Shown: positions 38,162-49,440 of the stretch, piece after piece
Layout of the letters: each line of letters starts with the position of its first letter
Position numbering within the stretch: the first letter of the stretch is position 1
Notes under the pieces: model-generated
What the model saw: the letters and a program-made list of their open reading frames with translations, nothing else
The model's database searches: none
Told to the model about the DNA's origin: nothing
Made by a program: the position numbers and the translations under genes
Assembly (NCBI RefSeq): GCF_900100975.1
Contig: NZ_FNFX01000002.1
Coordinates: 186,001-250,000 of the forward strand
DNA: 64,000 bases
Origin: Methylophilus rhizosphaerae
GTDB taxonomy: Bacteria; Pseudomonadota; Gammaproteobacteria; Burkholderiales; Methylophilaceae
Direction: 5' to 3'

Positions 38162-39013
38162 ATGCCCAACGATCAGCCCAGCTACCAGCCAAACTCCCCC
38201 GCACTCTGGCAATCATTATTGCCAAAACCAGATGCCAGCAGCCACAAATACAGCCGTGGCTATGTGCTGATACAGGGAGGGTACCCGGTCACAGGCGCAG
38301 CCAGGCTGGCTGGCTTGGCCGCCGCCCGCAGTGGTGCCGGCATCACTGCCATTGCCGTGCCTGAACATGCATTCAGCATATATGCCAGCCAACTGCTCAG
38401 CATTATGGCAAAACCTTATGCCAGCACGCCTGAGTTATACGCATTGATTGATGACCAAAGAGTCGGCGCTTTTCTGATAGGTCCCGGCGCAGATAACACG
38501 GAAGAAACTCGCCAGACCACGCTCACCATGCTGCAAACGGGTAAACCGGTGGTGATTGATGCCGATGCATTGACGGCGTTTGCCATGCAGGCAGATCGTT
38601 TAAGCAAGGCCATCAGTGGTCCCTGCGTGTTGACACCACATGACGGTGAGTTTCAACGGCTGCTTGGTGTTAAACCAACAATTGAACTCCATGAGAGAAT
38701 CCAGCAGGCATTAACGGCAAGCAGGCAAATCCATGCTGTCATCTTGTTAAAAGGTGCCAAGAGCATCATTGCGGCGCCGGACGGCAAAGTCATTGTCAAT
38801 GAAAATGCACCACCAACCCTGGCCACTGCCGGCGCTGGTGATGTGCTGGCTGGCATGATTGCCAGCTTGCTGGCGCAAGGCGTGCCTGCGCTGGAAGCCT
38901 CAGCCGCCGCCGCATGGATACATGGTGAAGCCGCGAGATTGTTTGGAACAGGATTGATTGCTGAAGATTTACCCGAACTTGTGCCGCAAGTGCTGGAATC
39001 ACTCATTGCCTGA
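38162..39013 (+). CDS. nnrD: ADP-dependent NAD(P)H-hydrate dehydratase
   Basis: This repair enzyme turns hydrated NADH or NADPH back into the active cofactor. The 283 residues form a ribokinase-like fold with the carbohydrate kinase family marks of YjeF C-terminal domains: GAARLAGLAAARSGAG, LIGPGAD, VIDADALTAFA, LTPHDGEFQRLLG, ILLKGAKSIIAAPDGK and TAGAGDVLAGMIASLL. The NnrE epimerase domain is absent, so the epimerase must be elsewhere. It is divergent from pyrG and convergent with smpB. Confidence 0.93.
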   Translation: MPNDQPSYQPNSPALWQSLLPKPDASSHKYSRGYVLIQGGYPVTGAARLAGLAAARSGAGITAIAVPEHAFSIYASQLLSIMAKPYASTPELYALIDDQRVGAFLIGPGADNTEETRQTTLTMLQTGKPVVIDADALTAFAMQADRLSKAISGPCVLTPHDGEFQRLLGVKPTIELHERIQQALTASRQIHAVILLKGAKSIIAAPDGKVIVNENAPPTLATAGAGDVLAGMIASLLAQGVPALEASAAAAWIHGEAARLFGTGLIAEDLPELVPQVLESLIA

Positions 39014-39038
39014 GCGCCCCACCCGGGCAGGCAAGAAA

Positions 39039-39494
39039 CTACCGGCCGTGCTGCTTGTTTTTCAGTAACTGGCTTTGTTCGCGCTTCCAGTCTTTTTCAC
39101 GCTCGACATCGCGCTTGTCATGCTGTTTCTTGCCTTTGGCCAAGCCAATCTGCACCTTGATGCGGCCACGCGTAAAGTGCATATCTAGTGGCACAATGGT
39201 ATAACCGGCACGTTCCACCTTCCCAATCAGCTTGGCAATTTCTTCGTTATGCAGCAATAACTTGCGGGTACGGATTGCATCAGGCCGCACATGGGTAGAA
39301 GCAGCGCCCAATGGCGTGACATGGCAGCCAATCAGGTATAACTCGCCACGCATAATCACCACATACGCTTCTTTCAGGTTGATGCGGTTGTCGCGGATCG
39401 CCTTGACTTCCCAGCCTTCGAGCACGATACCAGCCTCGTACTTCTCTTCAATAAAGTAGTCAAAAAACGCTTTTTTATTTTGCGCGATGGTCAT
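39039..39494 (-). CDS. smpB: SsrA-binding protein SmpB
   Basis: SmpB carries tmRNA to stalled ribosomes. The 151 residues start with [20 protein letters not shown] and GWEVKAIR, contain the RNA-binding barrel ([17 protein letters not shown] in the form [18 protein letters not shown]) and end in the basic tail [14 protein letters not shown] that mimics an anticodon stem. The tmRNA gene is not in the window. It is divergent from ratA, a pairing seen across proteobacteria. Confidence 0.97.
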   Translation of the reverse strand: MTIAQNKKAFFDYFIEEKYEAGIVLEGWEVKAIRDNRINLKEAYVVIMRGELYLIGCHVTPLGAASTHVRPDAIRTRKLLLHNEEIAKLIGKVERAGYTIVPLDMHFTRGRIKVQIGLAKGKKQHDKRDVEREKDWKREQSQLLKNKQHGR

Positions 39495-39576
39495 AACGCT
39501 GGCTTGCTGGCTTAAATCACTTAAAATAGCATTTTAACCCAAAACCCAATTCCGTTCCGGCACTACAGTTAAACCT

Positions 39577-40011
39577 ATGGCTCAAGTAGAAAAAACCGTA
39601 TTAGTCATGCACTCGTGTGAGGCAATGTTCCAGCTGGTAGATGCTGTGGAAGATTATCCCGGCTTTTTACCCTGGTGTGGCGGCAGTGAAATTATTGAAC
39701 GTACAGAAAATGTCACCCAGGCGACCATCCATATCCGCTATCATGGCATCGCCCAGCATTTCACCACCCGCAACCACAAACAGTTCCCCGGCCGCATGGA
39801 TATCACGCTGGTAGATGGGCCATTCAAGCAGTTGACCGGTCACTGGCACTTTATCCCCTTACGTGAAGATGCCTGCAAAATTGAATTTAAGCTGGAATAC
39901 GTATTTTCCAACGGCCTGATTGAGCGCATGATTGCCCCGGTGTTCAGCCATATTGCCAATACCTTTGTCGATAGCTTTGTGAAACAGGCTGATAAACTGA
40001 ATTTGAAGTGA
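39577..40011 (+). CDS. ratA: RatA/COQ10-like START-domain protein
   Basis: This 144-residue protein of the polyketide cyclase/START fold matches YfjG/RatA: the N-terminal strand VEKTVLVMHS, then LVDAVEDYPGFLPWCGGSEI, and the end PVFSHIANTFVDSFVKQA. In eukaryotes the homologue COQ10 binds ubiquinone; E. coli RatA was described as a toxin blocking 70S assembly, a role that is debated. It is 7 bases before rnfH, as in most proteobacteria. Confidence 0.93.
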   Translation: MAQVEKTVLVMHSCEAMFQLVDAVEDYPGFLPWCGGSEIIERTENVTQATIHIRYHGIAQHFTTRNHKQFPGRMDITLVDGPFKQLTGHWHFIPLREDACKIEFKLEYVFSNGLIERMIAPVFSHIANTFVDSFVKQADKLNLK

Positions 40012-40018
40012 CCGCCAG

Positions 40019-40363
40019 ATGACCGACAATATTACGGACGTGATCACGGTAGAAGTGGCTTATGCATTGCCACAGGCACAAGTGATTATTTCCCTCGCAG
40101 TCAATAGCGGCACGACTGCACTGGAAGCAATTGAACTCTCCGGGATCCTGCAACGATTTCCAGCCATTTGCCTGACGGAGTCAAAGATAGGCATATTCGG
40201 CAAGATCATCCACAAAGAGACCGTATTAAAACCCATGGATCGCGTCGAAATCTACCGGCCATTGATCGCCAATGCCAAAGAGGCACGCAGGTTAAGGGCA
40301 GCCGCAGTAAAAAATAAAACGGCTGCCAAAACTGGTCAGCCCAGGCATCCAAATCGCACGTAA
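40019..40363 (+). CDS. RnfH/RatB family ubiquitin-like protein
   Basis: This 114-residue protein has the beta-grasp fold of the RnfH (UPF0125) family: VEVAYALPQAQVIISLAV, then KIGIFGKIIHKETVLKPMDRVEIYRPLIANAKEARR-type sequence, ending in a basic tail. It is thought to be the partner of RatA in the ratAB pair. The true function is not established. It follows ratA by 7 bases. Confidence 0.9.
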   Translation: MTDNITDVITVEVAYALPQAQVIISLAVNSGTTALEAIELSGILQRFPAICLTESKIGIFGKIIHKETVLKPMDRVEIYRPLIANAKEARRLRAAAVKNKTAAKTGQPRHPNRT

Positions 40364-40376
40364 TTGAACAGCTACG

Positions 40377-40868
40377 CTATTCCACCGGACAATTTTCGTC
40401 AATGTCCCGCTGCGCTTGTGCCAATCCTTCACGAATCTGCTCATCCGTTAAATATTCTTTTTCGCCCTGCTCGTTGACATTCTGCATGCGCCCGCCCACC
40501 GCATAATTACGATAGTTGGAGCGCGCTGCAGCACAGTTTTGCGATCTGATACGTGCTTCCATCTCATTGACCATCATGTCACTCGCCACAGCAGGCGAAT
40601 TTTCCGGCCTGCGCTGATTGGCCGCCAGCCCCTTATCTGCGGCTGGCTTCTCACCTTCCTTATAAGCGTCCGAACGGGTAAGGGGAAATTCACTGGAGAC
40701 CGTCGTAGCCTTGATACGCTGGGTATTTTGCTGGCCTGCCGGCGGTGGTGTATCAGCGTAATTCATAATGCCTTTTGCATCACGCCATTTATAAATTTCG
40801 GCATGCGCCGGCACGTGTAGCAAGCATGCAATAAACGCTATTTCCTGAACAACCCTGACCAGTCTCAC
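40377..40868 (-). CDS. DUF4124 periplasmic protein
   Basis: This exported protein of 163 residues has a short signal peptide ending PAHA, directly followed by the DUF4124 motif EIYKWRDAKGIMNYADTPP. The rest is Ala/Gln/Glu-rich with a C-terminal helical stretch, RAQRDIDENCPVE-like. I chose the GTG at 40868, which follows AGGAAT and gives a normal signal; ATGs at 40910 and 40982 would add a basic extension. The function of DUF4124 proteins is unknown. It is convergent with rnfH and divergent from guaB. Confidence 0.8.
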   Translation of the reverse strand: MRLVRVVQEIAFIACLLHVPAHAEIYKWRDAKGIMNYADTPPPAGQQNTQRIKATTVSSEFPLTRSDAYKEGEKPAADKGLAANQRRPENSPAVASDMMVNEMEARIRSQNCAAARSNYRNYAVGGRMQNVNEQGEKEYLTDEQIREGLAQAQRDIDENCPVE

Positions 40869-41021
40869 TTTAAGATTCCTGCTTCCACGGCACACGCGTG
40901 CCTTTATCATTCGGAAAAGATATGCATAAACCATGCCAGCTCCCGTCGAACTGGTTGCAAAAAATGCAAAACGCTTTGTCAAGGCAAGACGAAATCGGTA
41001 TAATTATATTTTGGAGATTAA

Positions 41022-42491
<1,470 letters not shown>

Positions 42492-42506
42492 TGACCGTTT
42501 AAACGC

Positions 42507-42539
42507 AAAAGCGCAGCAGTCCTGACCGCTGCGCTTTTG
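42507..42539 (+). terminator. Intrinsic terminator between guaB and guaA
   Basis: AAAAGCGCAGC (42507-42517) pairs with GCTGCGCTTTT (42528-42538). It lies between two genes of one pathway and so may limit read-through from guaB into guaA. The T tract is short (4), so termination may be partial. Confidence 0.75.
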
Positions 42540-42565
42540 TTCATTCTAGTGACCTGAAAACTTTT

Positions 42566-44170
42566 ATGCATTCAAAAATTCTGATTCTTGATTTTGGCTC
42601 GCAAGTGACGCAGCTGATTGCGCGTCGTGTCCGTGAAGCTCATGTCTATTGTGAAATTCACCCCTGTGATGTTTCCGATGATTTCGTCCGTAATTTTGGG
42701 GCAGATGGCGTCATCCTGAGCGGCAGCCATGCCAGCGTGTATGAAGAAGAAACTGACAAGGCACCGCAAACCGTGTTTGAGCTCGGCGTGCCCGTACTCG
42801 GCATCTGTTATGGCATGCAAACCATGGCACAGCAACTGGGCGGCAAAGTGGAAGCCGGCCATAAACGTGAATTTGGCTATGCCCAGGTGCGCGCCCGTGG
42901 CCACTCTGCCCTATTCCGCGACATCCAGGATGCCACCAATGACCAAGGCCACGGCCTGCTCGATGTATGGATGAGCCATGGGGACAAAGTGACCGGCCTG
43001 CCGGCTGGCTTTAAAGTCATTGCCAGCAACGAAACCACCCCCATTGCCGCCATGGCTGATGAAACACGCAAGTTCTATGCAGTGCAGTTCCATCCGGAAG
43101 TGACTCACACCAGGCAGGGCCAGGCCATGCTGGAGCGCTTTGTACTGGATATCTGCGCTGCCAAGCCTGACTGGATCATGGGCGACTACATCACCGAAGC
43201 AGTTGAAAAAATCAGGGCCCAGGTTGGTGAGGAAGAGGTCATTTTAGGGCTGTCCGGTGGTGTGGATTCCTCCGTAGCCGCTGCATTAATCCACCGTGCT
43301 ATTGGCGATCAACTGACCTGCGTCTTTGTTGATCATGGCCTGTTGCGCCTGGACGAAGGCAAAATGGTCATGGAAATGTTCGCCGGTCGCCTGCATGCCA
43401 AAGTCATCCATGTCGATGCCACCGGGCAATTTATGGGGCAACTGGCTGGTATCAGCGATCCGGAAGCCAAACGTAAAATCATTGGCCGTGAGTTTGTCGA
43501 AGTATTCAAGGCCGAAGCCGCCAAGCTCAAGGCCAGCGGTGCCGGCCATCAAGGGGCCACTTTCCTCGCCCAAGGCACGATCTATCCTGACGTGATTGAA
43601 TCCGGTGGTGCCAAATCGAAAAAAGCCGTCACCATCAAGAGCCACCATAACGTCGGCGGGTTACCTGAACAATTAGGCTTAAAGCTGCTCGAACCATTGC
43701 GCGACCTGTTCAAGGATGAAGTGCGCGAATTGGGTGTGGCACTCGGCCTGCCACGCGAGATGGTCTATCGCCATCCTTTCCCCGGCCCTGGCCTGGGTGT
43801 ACGCATTCTCGGTGAAGTGAAAAAAGAGTTTGCTGATCTACTGCGTCTGGCCGATGCCATTTTTATCGAAGAATTGCGCAATACCATAGACGCAAATACC
43901 GGCAAGAGCTGGTATGACCTGACCAGTCAAGCGTTTACTGTTTTCCTGCCCGTGAAATCCGTTGGTGTCATGGGCGATGGCCGTACTTATGATTATGTGG
44001 TTGCCTTGCGTGCCGTGGTCACCAGCGACTTTATGACCGCGCATTGGGCTGAGTTGCCTTACAGCCTGCTGGGCAAGGTTTCCAACCGCATTATTAACGA
44101 AGTTCGCGGTATTAACCGTGTGGTCTATGATATTTCCGGCAAACCTCCCGCAACTATTGAGTGGGAATAA
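42566..44170 (+). CDS. guaA: GMP synthase (glutamine-hydrolysing)
   Basis: It aminates XMP to GMP. The 534 residues have an N-terminal class I glutaminase domain (Cys in LGICYGMQT, His-Glu in QFHPEVTH), then an ATP-pyrophosphatase domain with the P-loop SGGVDSS and the dimer domain with [13 protein letters not shown]-like [15 protein letters not shown]. The C-terminus KPPATIEWE is the family end. It follows guaB across a terminator. Confidence 0.98.
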   Translation: MHSKILILDFGSQVTQLIARRVREAHVYCEIHPCDVSDDFVRNFGADGVILSGSHASVYEEETDKAPQTVFELGVPVLGICYGMQTMAQQLGGKVEAGHKREFGYAQVRARGHSALFRDIQDATNDQGHGLLDVWMSHGDKVTGLPAGFKVIASNETTPIAAMADETRKFYAVQFHPEVTHTRQGQAMLERFVLDICAAKPDWIMGDYITEAVEKIRAQVGEEEVILGLSGGVDSSVAAALIHRAIGDQLTCVFVDHGLLRLDEGKMVMEMFAGRLHAKVIHVDATGQFMGQLAGISDPEAKRKIIGREFVEVFKAEAAKLKASGAGHQGATFLAQGTIYPDVIESGGAKSKKAVTIKSHHNVGGLPEQLGLKLLEPLRDLFKDEVRELGVALGLPREMVYRHPFPGPGLGVRILGEVKKEFADLLRLADAIFIEELRNTIDANTGKSWYDLTSQAFTVFLPVKSVGVMGDGRTYDYVVALRAVVTSDFMTAHWAELPYSLLGKVSNRIINEVRGINRVVYDISGKPPATIEWE

Positions 44171-44217
44171 CCCTTTTTTATTCGATTCGAACTCACATTA
44201 AAACAGAGCACAAAACG

Positions 44218-45237
44218 ATGAGCACAAAATCCATTATCCTCACCGGCGATCGCCCTACCGGCCCGTTGCACCTGGGACACTTTGTCGGCAGTTTGCGCAA
44301 CCGCGTTAAATACCAGCACGAATACAAGCAGTACGTGATGCTGGCCGACGCACAGGCGCTGACCGACAATATGGATGATATTGATAAAGTGCACCGCAAT
44401 GTGGTCGAAGTGGCGCTGGATTACCTGGCCGTTGGCATAGATCCAAAGTTATCCACCATATTCATCCAGTCTCAGGTACCTGAGTTGACTGAACTGGCGT
44501 TTTATTACCTGAACCTGGTCACCGTCGCGCGCCTGGAAAGAAACCCAACTGTGAAGGAAGAAATCCGCCTGCGCGATTTCGAACGTGACATTCCGGCCGG
44601 CTTCCTCACCTACCCTGTCAGCCAGGCAGCGGATATTACCGCATTCAAGGCCACGCTGGTCCCCGTGGGTGAAGACCAGATCCCGATGATTGAGCAAACC
44701 AACGAAATCGTGCGCCGCTTTAACCGCCAGTACAAAAAACCAGGCACCAAGGAAGAAATCCTGGTCGAAACCAAGGCCCTGGTCCCGGAAATTGGCCGCT
44801 TGCCCGGCATTGATGGTAAAGCAAAAATGAGTAAATCGCTGGGCAATGTCATTAACCTGGGTGCAACCGCCGATGAAGTAACCAAGGCCGTAAAGCGGGT
44901 CTATACCGACCCGTTGCACCTGAAAATTGAGGATCCAGGCCATGTGGAAGGCAATATTGCCTTTACCTACCTGGATGCATTTGATACCGATAAAGCCGCC
45001 GTTGCCGAACTGAAAGCGCACTATACCCGCGGTGGCCTAGCAGATAGCATTGTGAAAAAACGCCTGGAAGCCGTGTTGCAGGAAATGCTGGAACCAATCC
45101 GCACCCGTCGTGCCGAATTGGCCAACGACAAAGGTTATATTTTGCAGTTATTACGTGAAGGTACTGAACAGGCCCGTGAAGTGGCGGCAAAAACCATGGA
45201 TGAAGTGAAAGCTGCGCTGGGCTTGAATTATTTCTAG
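44218..45237 (+). CDS. trpS: Tryptophanyl-tRNA synthetase
   Basis: This class I synthetase charges tRNA-Trp. The 339 residues show the HIGH-type motif [12 protein letters not shown] and KMSKSLGN. The ATG at 44218 is chosen because the longer frame from 44161 begins inside guaA and adds non-homologous sequence. It starts the short run trpS, greB, nitroreductase, all on the plus strand with gaps of 18 and 7 bases. Confidence 0.96.
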   Translation: MSTKSIILTGDRPTGPLHLGHFVGSLRNRVKYQHEYKQYVMLADAQALTDNMDDIDKVHRNVVEVALDYLAVGIDPKLSTIFIQSQVPELTELAFYYLNLVTVARLERNPTVKEEIRLRDFERDIPAGFLTYPVSQAADITAFKATLVPVGEDQIPMIEQTNEIVRRFNRQYKKPGTKEEILVETKALVPEIGRLPGIDGKAKMSKSLGNVINLGATADEVTKAVKRVYTDPLHLKIEDPGHVEGNIAFTYLDAFDTDKAAVAELKAHYTRGGLADSIVKKRLEAVLQEMLEPIRTRRAELANDKGYILQLLREGTEQAREVAAKTMDEVKAALGLNYF

Positions 45238-45255
45238 CAGGCATCAATTAACAAC

Positions 45256-45753
45256 ATGAGCCGTGGATTTGTAAAAGAAGATGACCTTGAACTGGCGGGA
45301 ACCGATTTACCAGAGCGCCCGCTTAGTCCGCATGTCAACTACGTGACGCCGCAAGGCCTGCAACAGTTACAATTCACCGTAAAAACGCTTGAGCATGCGC
45401 GTGCAACGCATGCAAAACGTAAAGAAGACCCGAACGCCCAGCAGAAGCTGGCAGAAATTGAGCGTGACCTGCGTTACTTTGTCGCCAGGCTGGAATCTGC
45501 ACAATTGGTAGATCCTGCGCAACAGCCACGCCATACCGCCCTGTTTGGGGCTGCCGTGACAGTGGAAGACGAAGCGGGTGAACAGCATGTGTTCCGGATT
45601 GTAGGCGAAGACGAAGCAGATATCGCACAACAGAAAGTCAGTTATGTTTCCCCGGTCGCCAAGGCATTGCTAGGACGCAAGGCTGGTGACAGCACCACGT
45701 GGCAACGCCCAGCCGGCCCGTTGCAGTTAGATATTTTAAAGATCGATTATTAA
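45256..45753 (+). CDS. greB: Transcription elongation factor GreB
   Basis: It rescues backtracked RNA polymerase by stimulating transcript cleavage. The 165 residues have an N-terminal coiled coil that begins with NYVTPQGLQQLQF and a C-terminal FKBP-like domain (FRIVGEDEADIAQQKVSYVSP, SPVAKALLGRKAGD). NYVTP and the length point to GreB rather than GreA. Confidence 0.93.
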   Translation: MSRGFVKEDDLELAGTDLPERPLSPHVNYVTPQGLQQLQFTVKTLEHARATHAKRKEDPNAQQKLAEIERDLRYFVARLESAQLVDPAQQPRHTALFGAAVTVEDEAGEQHVFRIVGEDEADIAQQKVSYVSPVAKALLGRKAGDSTTWQRPAGPLQLDILKIDY

Positions 45754-45760
45754 AAACCAA

Positions 45761-46366
45761 ATGAACGTATCACAAGCCATACAGGAACGTCGTTCCATTA
45801 AAGCCTACGATCCCAACCATCGCATGACGGAAGCTGAAATTCAGCAATTACTGTCATTAGCCATGCTGGCGCCCACCGCGTTTAATATCCAGCACTGGCG
45901 TTTTGTGGTGGTGACAGATCCGGTATTGCGCCACCAAATCCGGGCAGTGAGCTGGAACCAGGCCCAGGTCACTGATGCCTCATTACTGATTGTGCTGACG
46001 GCAGACCTCAAAGCCTGGGCGAAAGACCCTGCCCGCTACTGGATACATGCGCCGCAGCAAGTCAGTACCTATCTGGTCAATGCCATTCATGACTATTACA
46101 CCGACCACGCCCAGGCCGAACGCGATGAAGGCATGCGTTCGGGCGGTATGGCTGCGATGACACTGATGCTGGCCGCCAAGGAAATGGGGTATGACACCTG
46201 CCCCATGGATGGCTTTGACTTTGATGCTGTGGCCAAGCTGATTAATTTGCCGGCAGATCATACGCCGGTCATGTTTGTGGTCGTGGGCAAGGCACTGGAA
46301 GGGGCTAAACCGCGCAGCGGGCAGTTACCTATGGATGAAGTCGTGATTTATAACCGTTTTGAATAA
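45761..46366 (+). CDS. Nitroreductase-family protein
   Basis: This FMN-dependent oxidoreductase has 201 residues. The N-terminus has the FMN-phosphate motif RRSIKAYDP, and the middle has LAMLAPTAFNIQHWRFVVVTD. The second FMN region is AAKEMGYDTCPMDGFD. It is likely an NAD(P)H-using homodimer; the substrate cannot be inferred. It is 7 bases downstream of greB. Confidence 0.9.
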   Translation: MNVSQAIQERRSIKAYDPNHRMTEAEIQQLLSLAMLAPTAFNIQHWRFVVVTDPVLRHQIRAVSWNQAQVTDASLLIVLTADLKAWAKDPARYWIHAPQQVSTYLVNAIHDYYTDHAQAERDEGMRSGGMAAMTLMLAAKEMGYDTCPMDGFDFDAVAKLINLPADHTPVMFVVVGKALEGAKPRSGQLPMDEVVIYNRFE

Positions 46367-46422
46367 TATGGCGCCTGCTTGAAAGCGCGCATTTCTGTTA
46401 ATTACTTATTGAGAGTTCTTGC

Positions 46423-48018
46423 ATGTTAGTTGCAAACAATATCACCATGCAGTTTGGCTCCAAGCCGCTGTTTGAAAATGTCTCCGTCAAATTTGGCGAC
46501 GGTAACCGTTACGGCCTGATTGGTGCCAACGGTTGTGGTAAATCCACCTTCATGAAAATTCTTGCTGGCGTACTGGAACCTACCAGTGGCAATGTCAGCC
46601 TGGATCCGAATGAACGTATGGCTTTCCTGAAACAGGACCAGTTTGCCTACGAAGACCAGCGTGTACTGGACGTGGTCATGATGGGCCACGAACAAATGTG
46701 GAAAGCCATGCAGGAGCGCGACGCCATTTACGCCAACCTTGAAGCGACCGAAGATGACTATATGCGTGCAGCCGAGCTTGAGGGTGTATTTGCCGAATAT
46801 GACGGCTATACCGCTGAAGCACGCGCCGGTGAATTGCTGCTAGGGGTAGGGATTCCGATTGAGCAGCACAACGGTTTAATGAGTGCGGTCGCACCAGGCT
46901 GGAAATTACGTGTTTTGCTGGTGCAGGCCTTGTTTGCCAACCCGGACGTATTGCTGCTCGATGAGCCGACCAACAACCTGGACATTAACACCATCCGCTG
47001 GCTGGAAGATGTGGTCAATAATCGTGACTGCACCATGGTGATTATTTCGCATGACCGTCACTTCCTGAACCAGGTGTGCACGCATACCTGTGATATGGAC
47101 TACGGCAAAATCACCTCCTACCCTGGCAACTACGATGATTACATGGAAGCCAGTATTGCGGCCCGTAATCAGCAAGCCAAGGATAATGCCAAGGCCAAGC
47201 AACAGATTGCTGATTTGCAGGACTTTGTACGCCGCTTCTCGGCCAACGCGTCCAAAGCCAAGCAGGCTACCAGCCGCGCCAAGCAAATCGATAAAATCAA
47301 GGTGGAAGAATTCAAGCCTTCCAGCCGTCAATATCCATTTATCCGCTTTGAATTTGACGATAAAGAAAAATTGCACCGCAATGCCGTAGAGCTCAAAAAA
47401 CTGAGTCATGGTTTTGACAAGCCTTTGTTTAACAATGTGGAAATGATCTTCGAAGCTGGCGAGAAAGTCGCCATCATCGGTGAAAACGGTATTGGTAAAA
47501 CCACATTCCTTCGTGCACTGGCAGGCGATTTACAGCCCAATCACGGCGAAGCCAAATGGGCGGAAAAAGCCAAGCTGGGCTATTTTGCCCAGGATCACGA
47601 GTACGAGTTTGAAGAAGGCGAAGACTTGTTTGAATGGATGACCAAGCAACGCCAGCAAGGCGATGACGACAACACGGTACGCAGCATGCTGGGACGTTTG
47701 CTATTCCCGACTGAAGCGACCAAAAAATCCGTTAAAGTATTGTCTGGCGGTGAAAAAGGCCGCATGCTGTATGGCAAGCTGATGCTGGCAAAAACCAATG
47801 TATTGCTCATGGACGAACCCACCAACCACATGGATATGGAATCCATTGAAGCGCTGAATACCGCGCTGGATAAATACAAAGGTACCCTGTTCTTCGTCAG
47901 TCATGACCGTGAGTTCGTCAGTTCCATTGCCACGCGTATTATTGAAATCAAAGCAGATGGCATCGTTGACTTTACCGGCAACTATGAGGATTATCTCTCC
48001 AGCCAGGGTATCGAATAA
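46423..48018 (+). CDS. ABC-F ATPase, YbiT-like
   Basis: This soluble twin-ATPase protein of the ABC-F family acts on the ribosome rather than in transport. The 531 residues match YbiT in length. Two ATPase halves show Walker [10 protein letters not shown] and GENGIGKTT, signatures VAPGWK-type (first, degenerate) and LSGGEKGRM, and Walker [12 protein letters not shown] and [11 protein letters not shown]. The linker between them is basic and helical (P-site tRNA interaction motif). A terminator follows. Confidence 0.92.
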   Translation: MLVANNITMQFGSKPLFENVSVKFGDGNRYGLIGANGCGKSTFMKILAGVLEPTSGNVSLDPNERMAFLKQDQFAYEDQRVLDVVMMGHEQMWKAMQERDAIYANLEATEDDYMRAAELEGVFAEYDGYTAEARAGELLLGVGIPIEQHNGLMSAVAPGWKLRVLLVQALFANPDVLLLDEPTNNLDINTIRWLEDVVNNRDCTMVIISHDRHFLNQVCTHTCDMDYGKITSYPGNYDDYMEASIAARNQQAKDNAKAKQQIADLQDFVRRFSANASKAKQATSRAKQIDKIKVEEFKPSSRQYPFIRFEFDDKEKLHRNAVELKKLSHGFDKPLFNNVEMIFEAGEKVAIIGENGIGKTTFLRALAGDLQPNHGEAKWAEKAKLGYFAQDHEYEFEEGEDLFEWMTKQRQQGDDDNTVRSMLGRLLFPTEATKKSVKVLSGGEKGRMLYGKLMLAKTNVLLMDEPTNHMDMESIEALNTALDKYKGTLFFVSHDREFVSSIATRIIEIKADGIVDFTGNYEDYLSSQGIE

Positions 48019-48056
48019 ACCGATACATTCCGTTACACAGCCAACCCAGCCTGACA

Positions 48057-48082
48057 AACACCCGATACATTCGGGTGTTTTA
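48057..48082 (+). terminator. Intrinsic terminator of the ABC-F gene
   Basis: AAACACCCGA (48057-48066) pairs with TCGGGTGTTT (48071-48080) around TACAT. It lies just before the control region of the Spy-like gene. Confidence 0.82.
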
Positions 48083-48086
48083 ATGT

Positions 48087-48110
48087 CAACATTGCAATTT
48101 CGCAATGTTG
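48087..48110. promoter_or_regulatory. Inverted repeat upstream of the Spy-like gene
   Basis: CAACATTGC (48087-48095) and GCAATGTTG (48102-48110) form a perfect inverted repeat with a 6-base spacer, ending 4 bases before the AAAGGA ribosome site. It could be an operator or a leader hairpin. The neighbouring two-component system is a candidate regulator, by context only. Confidence 0.5.
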
Positions 48111-48126
48111 ATTGAAAGGATACATG

Positions 48127-48573
48127 ATGAAACTGAGAAAACTGGCAATCGCAGGCGCTTTGATTTTAATGTCCGGAGCTGCCTTTGCAGATCAGGGTCA
48201 TGGTTGCGGCAAAGGGCATTTCAGCAAAGCCAACTGGCAAGAACACAGACAGGAGTTTTTCCAGAAACACCAGGAAAGATTACACACCGTATTGCAGCTG
48301 ACCGCCGCACAGGAAAACGCCTGGAAAACCTACCAGGATCAAATCAAGCCTGAGGTAAAAACAGAGCATCCTGATCGCCAGGCCTTCGCCAAGCTTACAA
48401 CCCCGGAGCGCCTGGACAAACTGGAAGCCTGGGACAAATCGCGCGATGCCCATACAGCACAGCGCGACAAAGCGATCCGTACTTTCTATGCGCAACTGAA
48501 TGATGCCCAGAAAAAAGTATTTGATGAAAATGCCTTCCCTCATCGCGATCATGGCAAACCACACCGTAAATAA
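48127..48573 (+). CDS. Spy/CpxP-like periplasmic protein (LTXXQ motif)
   Basis: This small periplasmic protein of 148 residues has a signal peptide (about 1-20, SGAAFA), then a His/Gly-rich segment (DQGHGCGKGHF) and helical repeats with the family motif LTAAQENAW and a second LNDAQKKVF. The C-terminus is His- and Lys-rich (HRDHGKPHRK), suggesting metal contact. Members of this family are chaperones or sensors of envelope stress. Of the two adjacent ATGs (48124, 48127) the second is better spaced from AAAGGA. A response regulator and kinase follow, as CpxP/CpxRA-type units do. Confidence 0.85.
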   Translation: MKLRKLAIAGALILMSGAAFADQGHGCGKGHFSKANWQEHRQEFFQKHQERLHTVLQLTAAQENAWKTYQDQIKPEVKTEHPDRQAFAKLTTPERLDKLEAWDKSRDAHTAQRDKAIRTFYAQLNDAQKKVFDENAFPHRDHGKPHRK

Positions 48574-48593
48574 CCCGACCCGGGTGTAAGCGA

Positions 48594-48619
48594 TAAAACC
48601 GGCCACCATGGCCGGTTTT
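48594..48619 (+). terminator. Intrinsic terminator of the Spy-like gene
   Basis: AAAACCGGCC (48595-48604) pairs with GGCCGGTTTT (48610-48619) around ACCAT. It separates the Spy-like gene from the two-component system. Confidence 0.85.
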
Positions 48620-48663
48620 TATGCTCAAATATTACCTTTAGCTACCCGTTGAGACCCACAGGA

Positions 48664-49428
48664 ATGACCGAGACCAACCACGACACCCATGTACTGGTGG
48701 TAGACGATGACGATGCCATTCGCGACCTGCTTTGCGATTTTTTGCACGATAATCAACTCAGTACCCAGCAAGCCGCCAATCATGCCCAGATGTGGCAGGC
48801 GCTGCAGCAAAAACTGCCTGACGTGGTGATCCTGGATATTAATATGCCGCAACGTAATGGCATTGAGCTGTGCCGGGAATTACGCGAGTCTCCCCAATAT
48901 CACCGCCTCCCCATCATCATGCTGACCGCCCGTACCAGCTCACTGGATACGATTATGGGGCTGGAAACCGGTGCAGATGACTATGTGGCCAAACCTTTTG
49001 AGCCACTGGAATTGCTTTCCCGTATCCGCAGTGTCGTCAGGCGCAGTCGCATGTCGGCAGACGCCGCAGGCAAGCATCCGCAGGAAGAGTTGAACAGTGA
49101 TATCTTGCGCTATATCGCTTTTAATGACTGGACACTGGATATCCAGAACCGCACGCTGATCGATAAGAGCAATCTCAGCATCCCGCTTTCGAACGCAGAA
49201 TTCAAGTTCTTGCGTTTTATGCTGTTGCATGCCAACCGTGCCCTTAGCCGGGACCAGCTCATGGAAGAAATGCATGGCCGCGAAGCTGGCCCCTTTGACC
49301 GCTCCATAGACTTGCAGATCAGCAGGCTCAGGCAAAAAATCGAAGTCGACAGCAAAACCCCGGCCATCATCAAAACGCTGCGCAATGAGGGTTACCTGCT
49401 CACGGCCGATGTGCGCTACCTCAAATAA
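48664..49428 (+). CDS. OmpR-family response regulator
   Basis: This DNA-binding response regulator of 254 residues has a receiver domain with the acidic pocket VVDDDD (13-16), phospho-acceptor D58 in VILDINMP, and the switch Lys in YVAKPFEPLE. The C-terminal winged helix ends with the recognition helix region DRSIDLQISRLRQKIE and RNEGYLL. The ATG at 48664 follows AGG; a TTG at 48649 is less likely. The kinase gene starts 12 bases later. Output genes are unknown; the Spy-like gene upstream is an obvious candidate. Confidence 0.93.
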   Translation: MTETNHDTHVLVVDDDDAIRDLLCDFLHDNQLSTQQAANHAQMWQALQQKLPDVVILDINMPQRNGIELCRELRESPQYHRLPIIMLTARTSSLDTIMGLETGADDYVAKPFEPLELLSRIRSVVRRSRMSADAAGKHPQEELNSDILRYIAFNDWTLDIQNRTLIDKSNLSIPLSNAEFKFLRFMLLHANRALSRDQLMEEMHGREAGPFDRSIDLQISRLRQKIEVDSKTPAIIKTLRNEGYLLTADVRYLK

Positions 49429-49440
49429 AGGAAACTGACC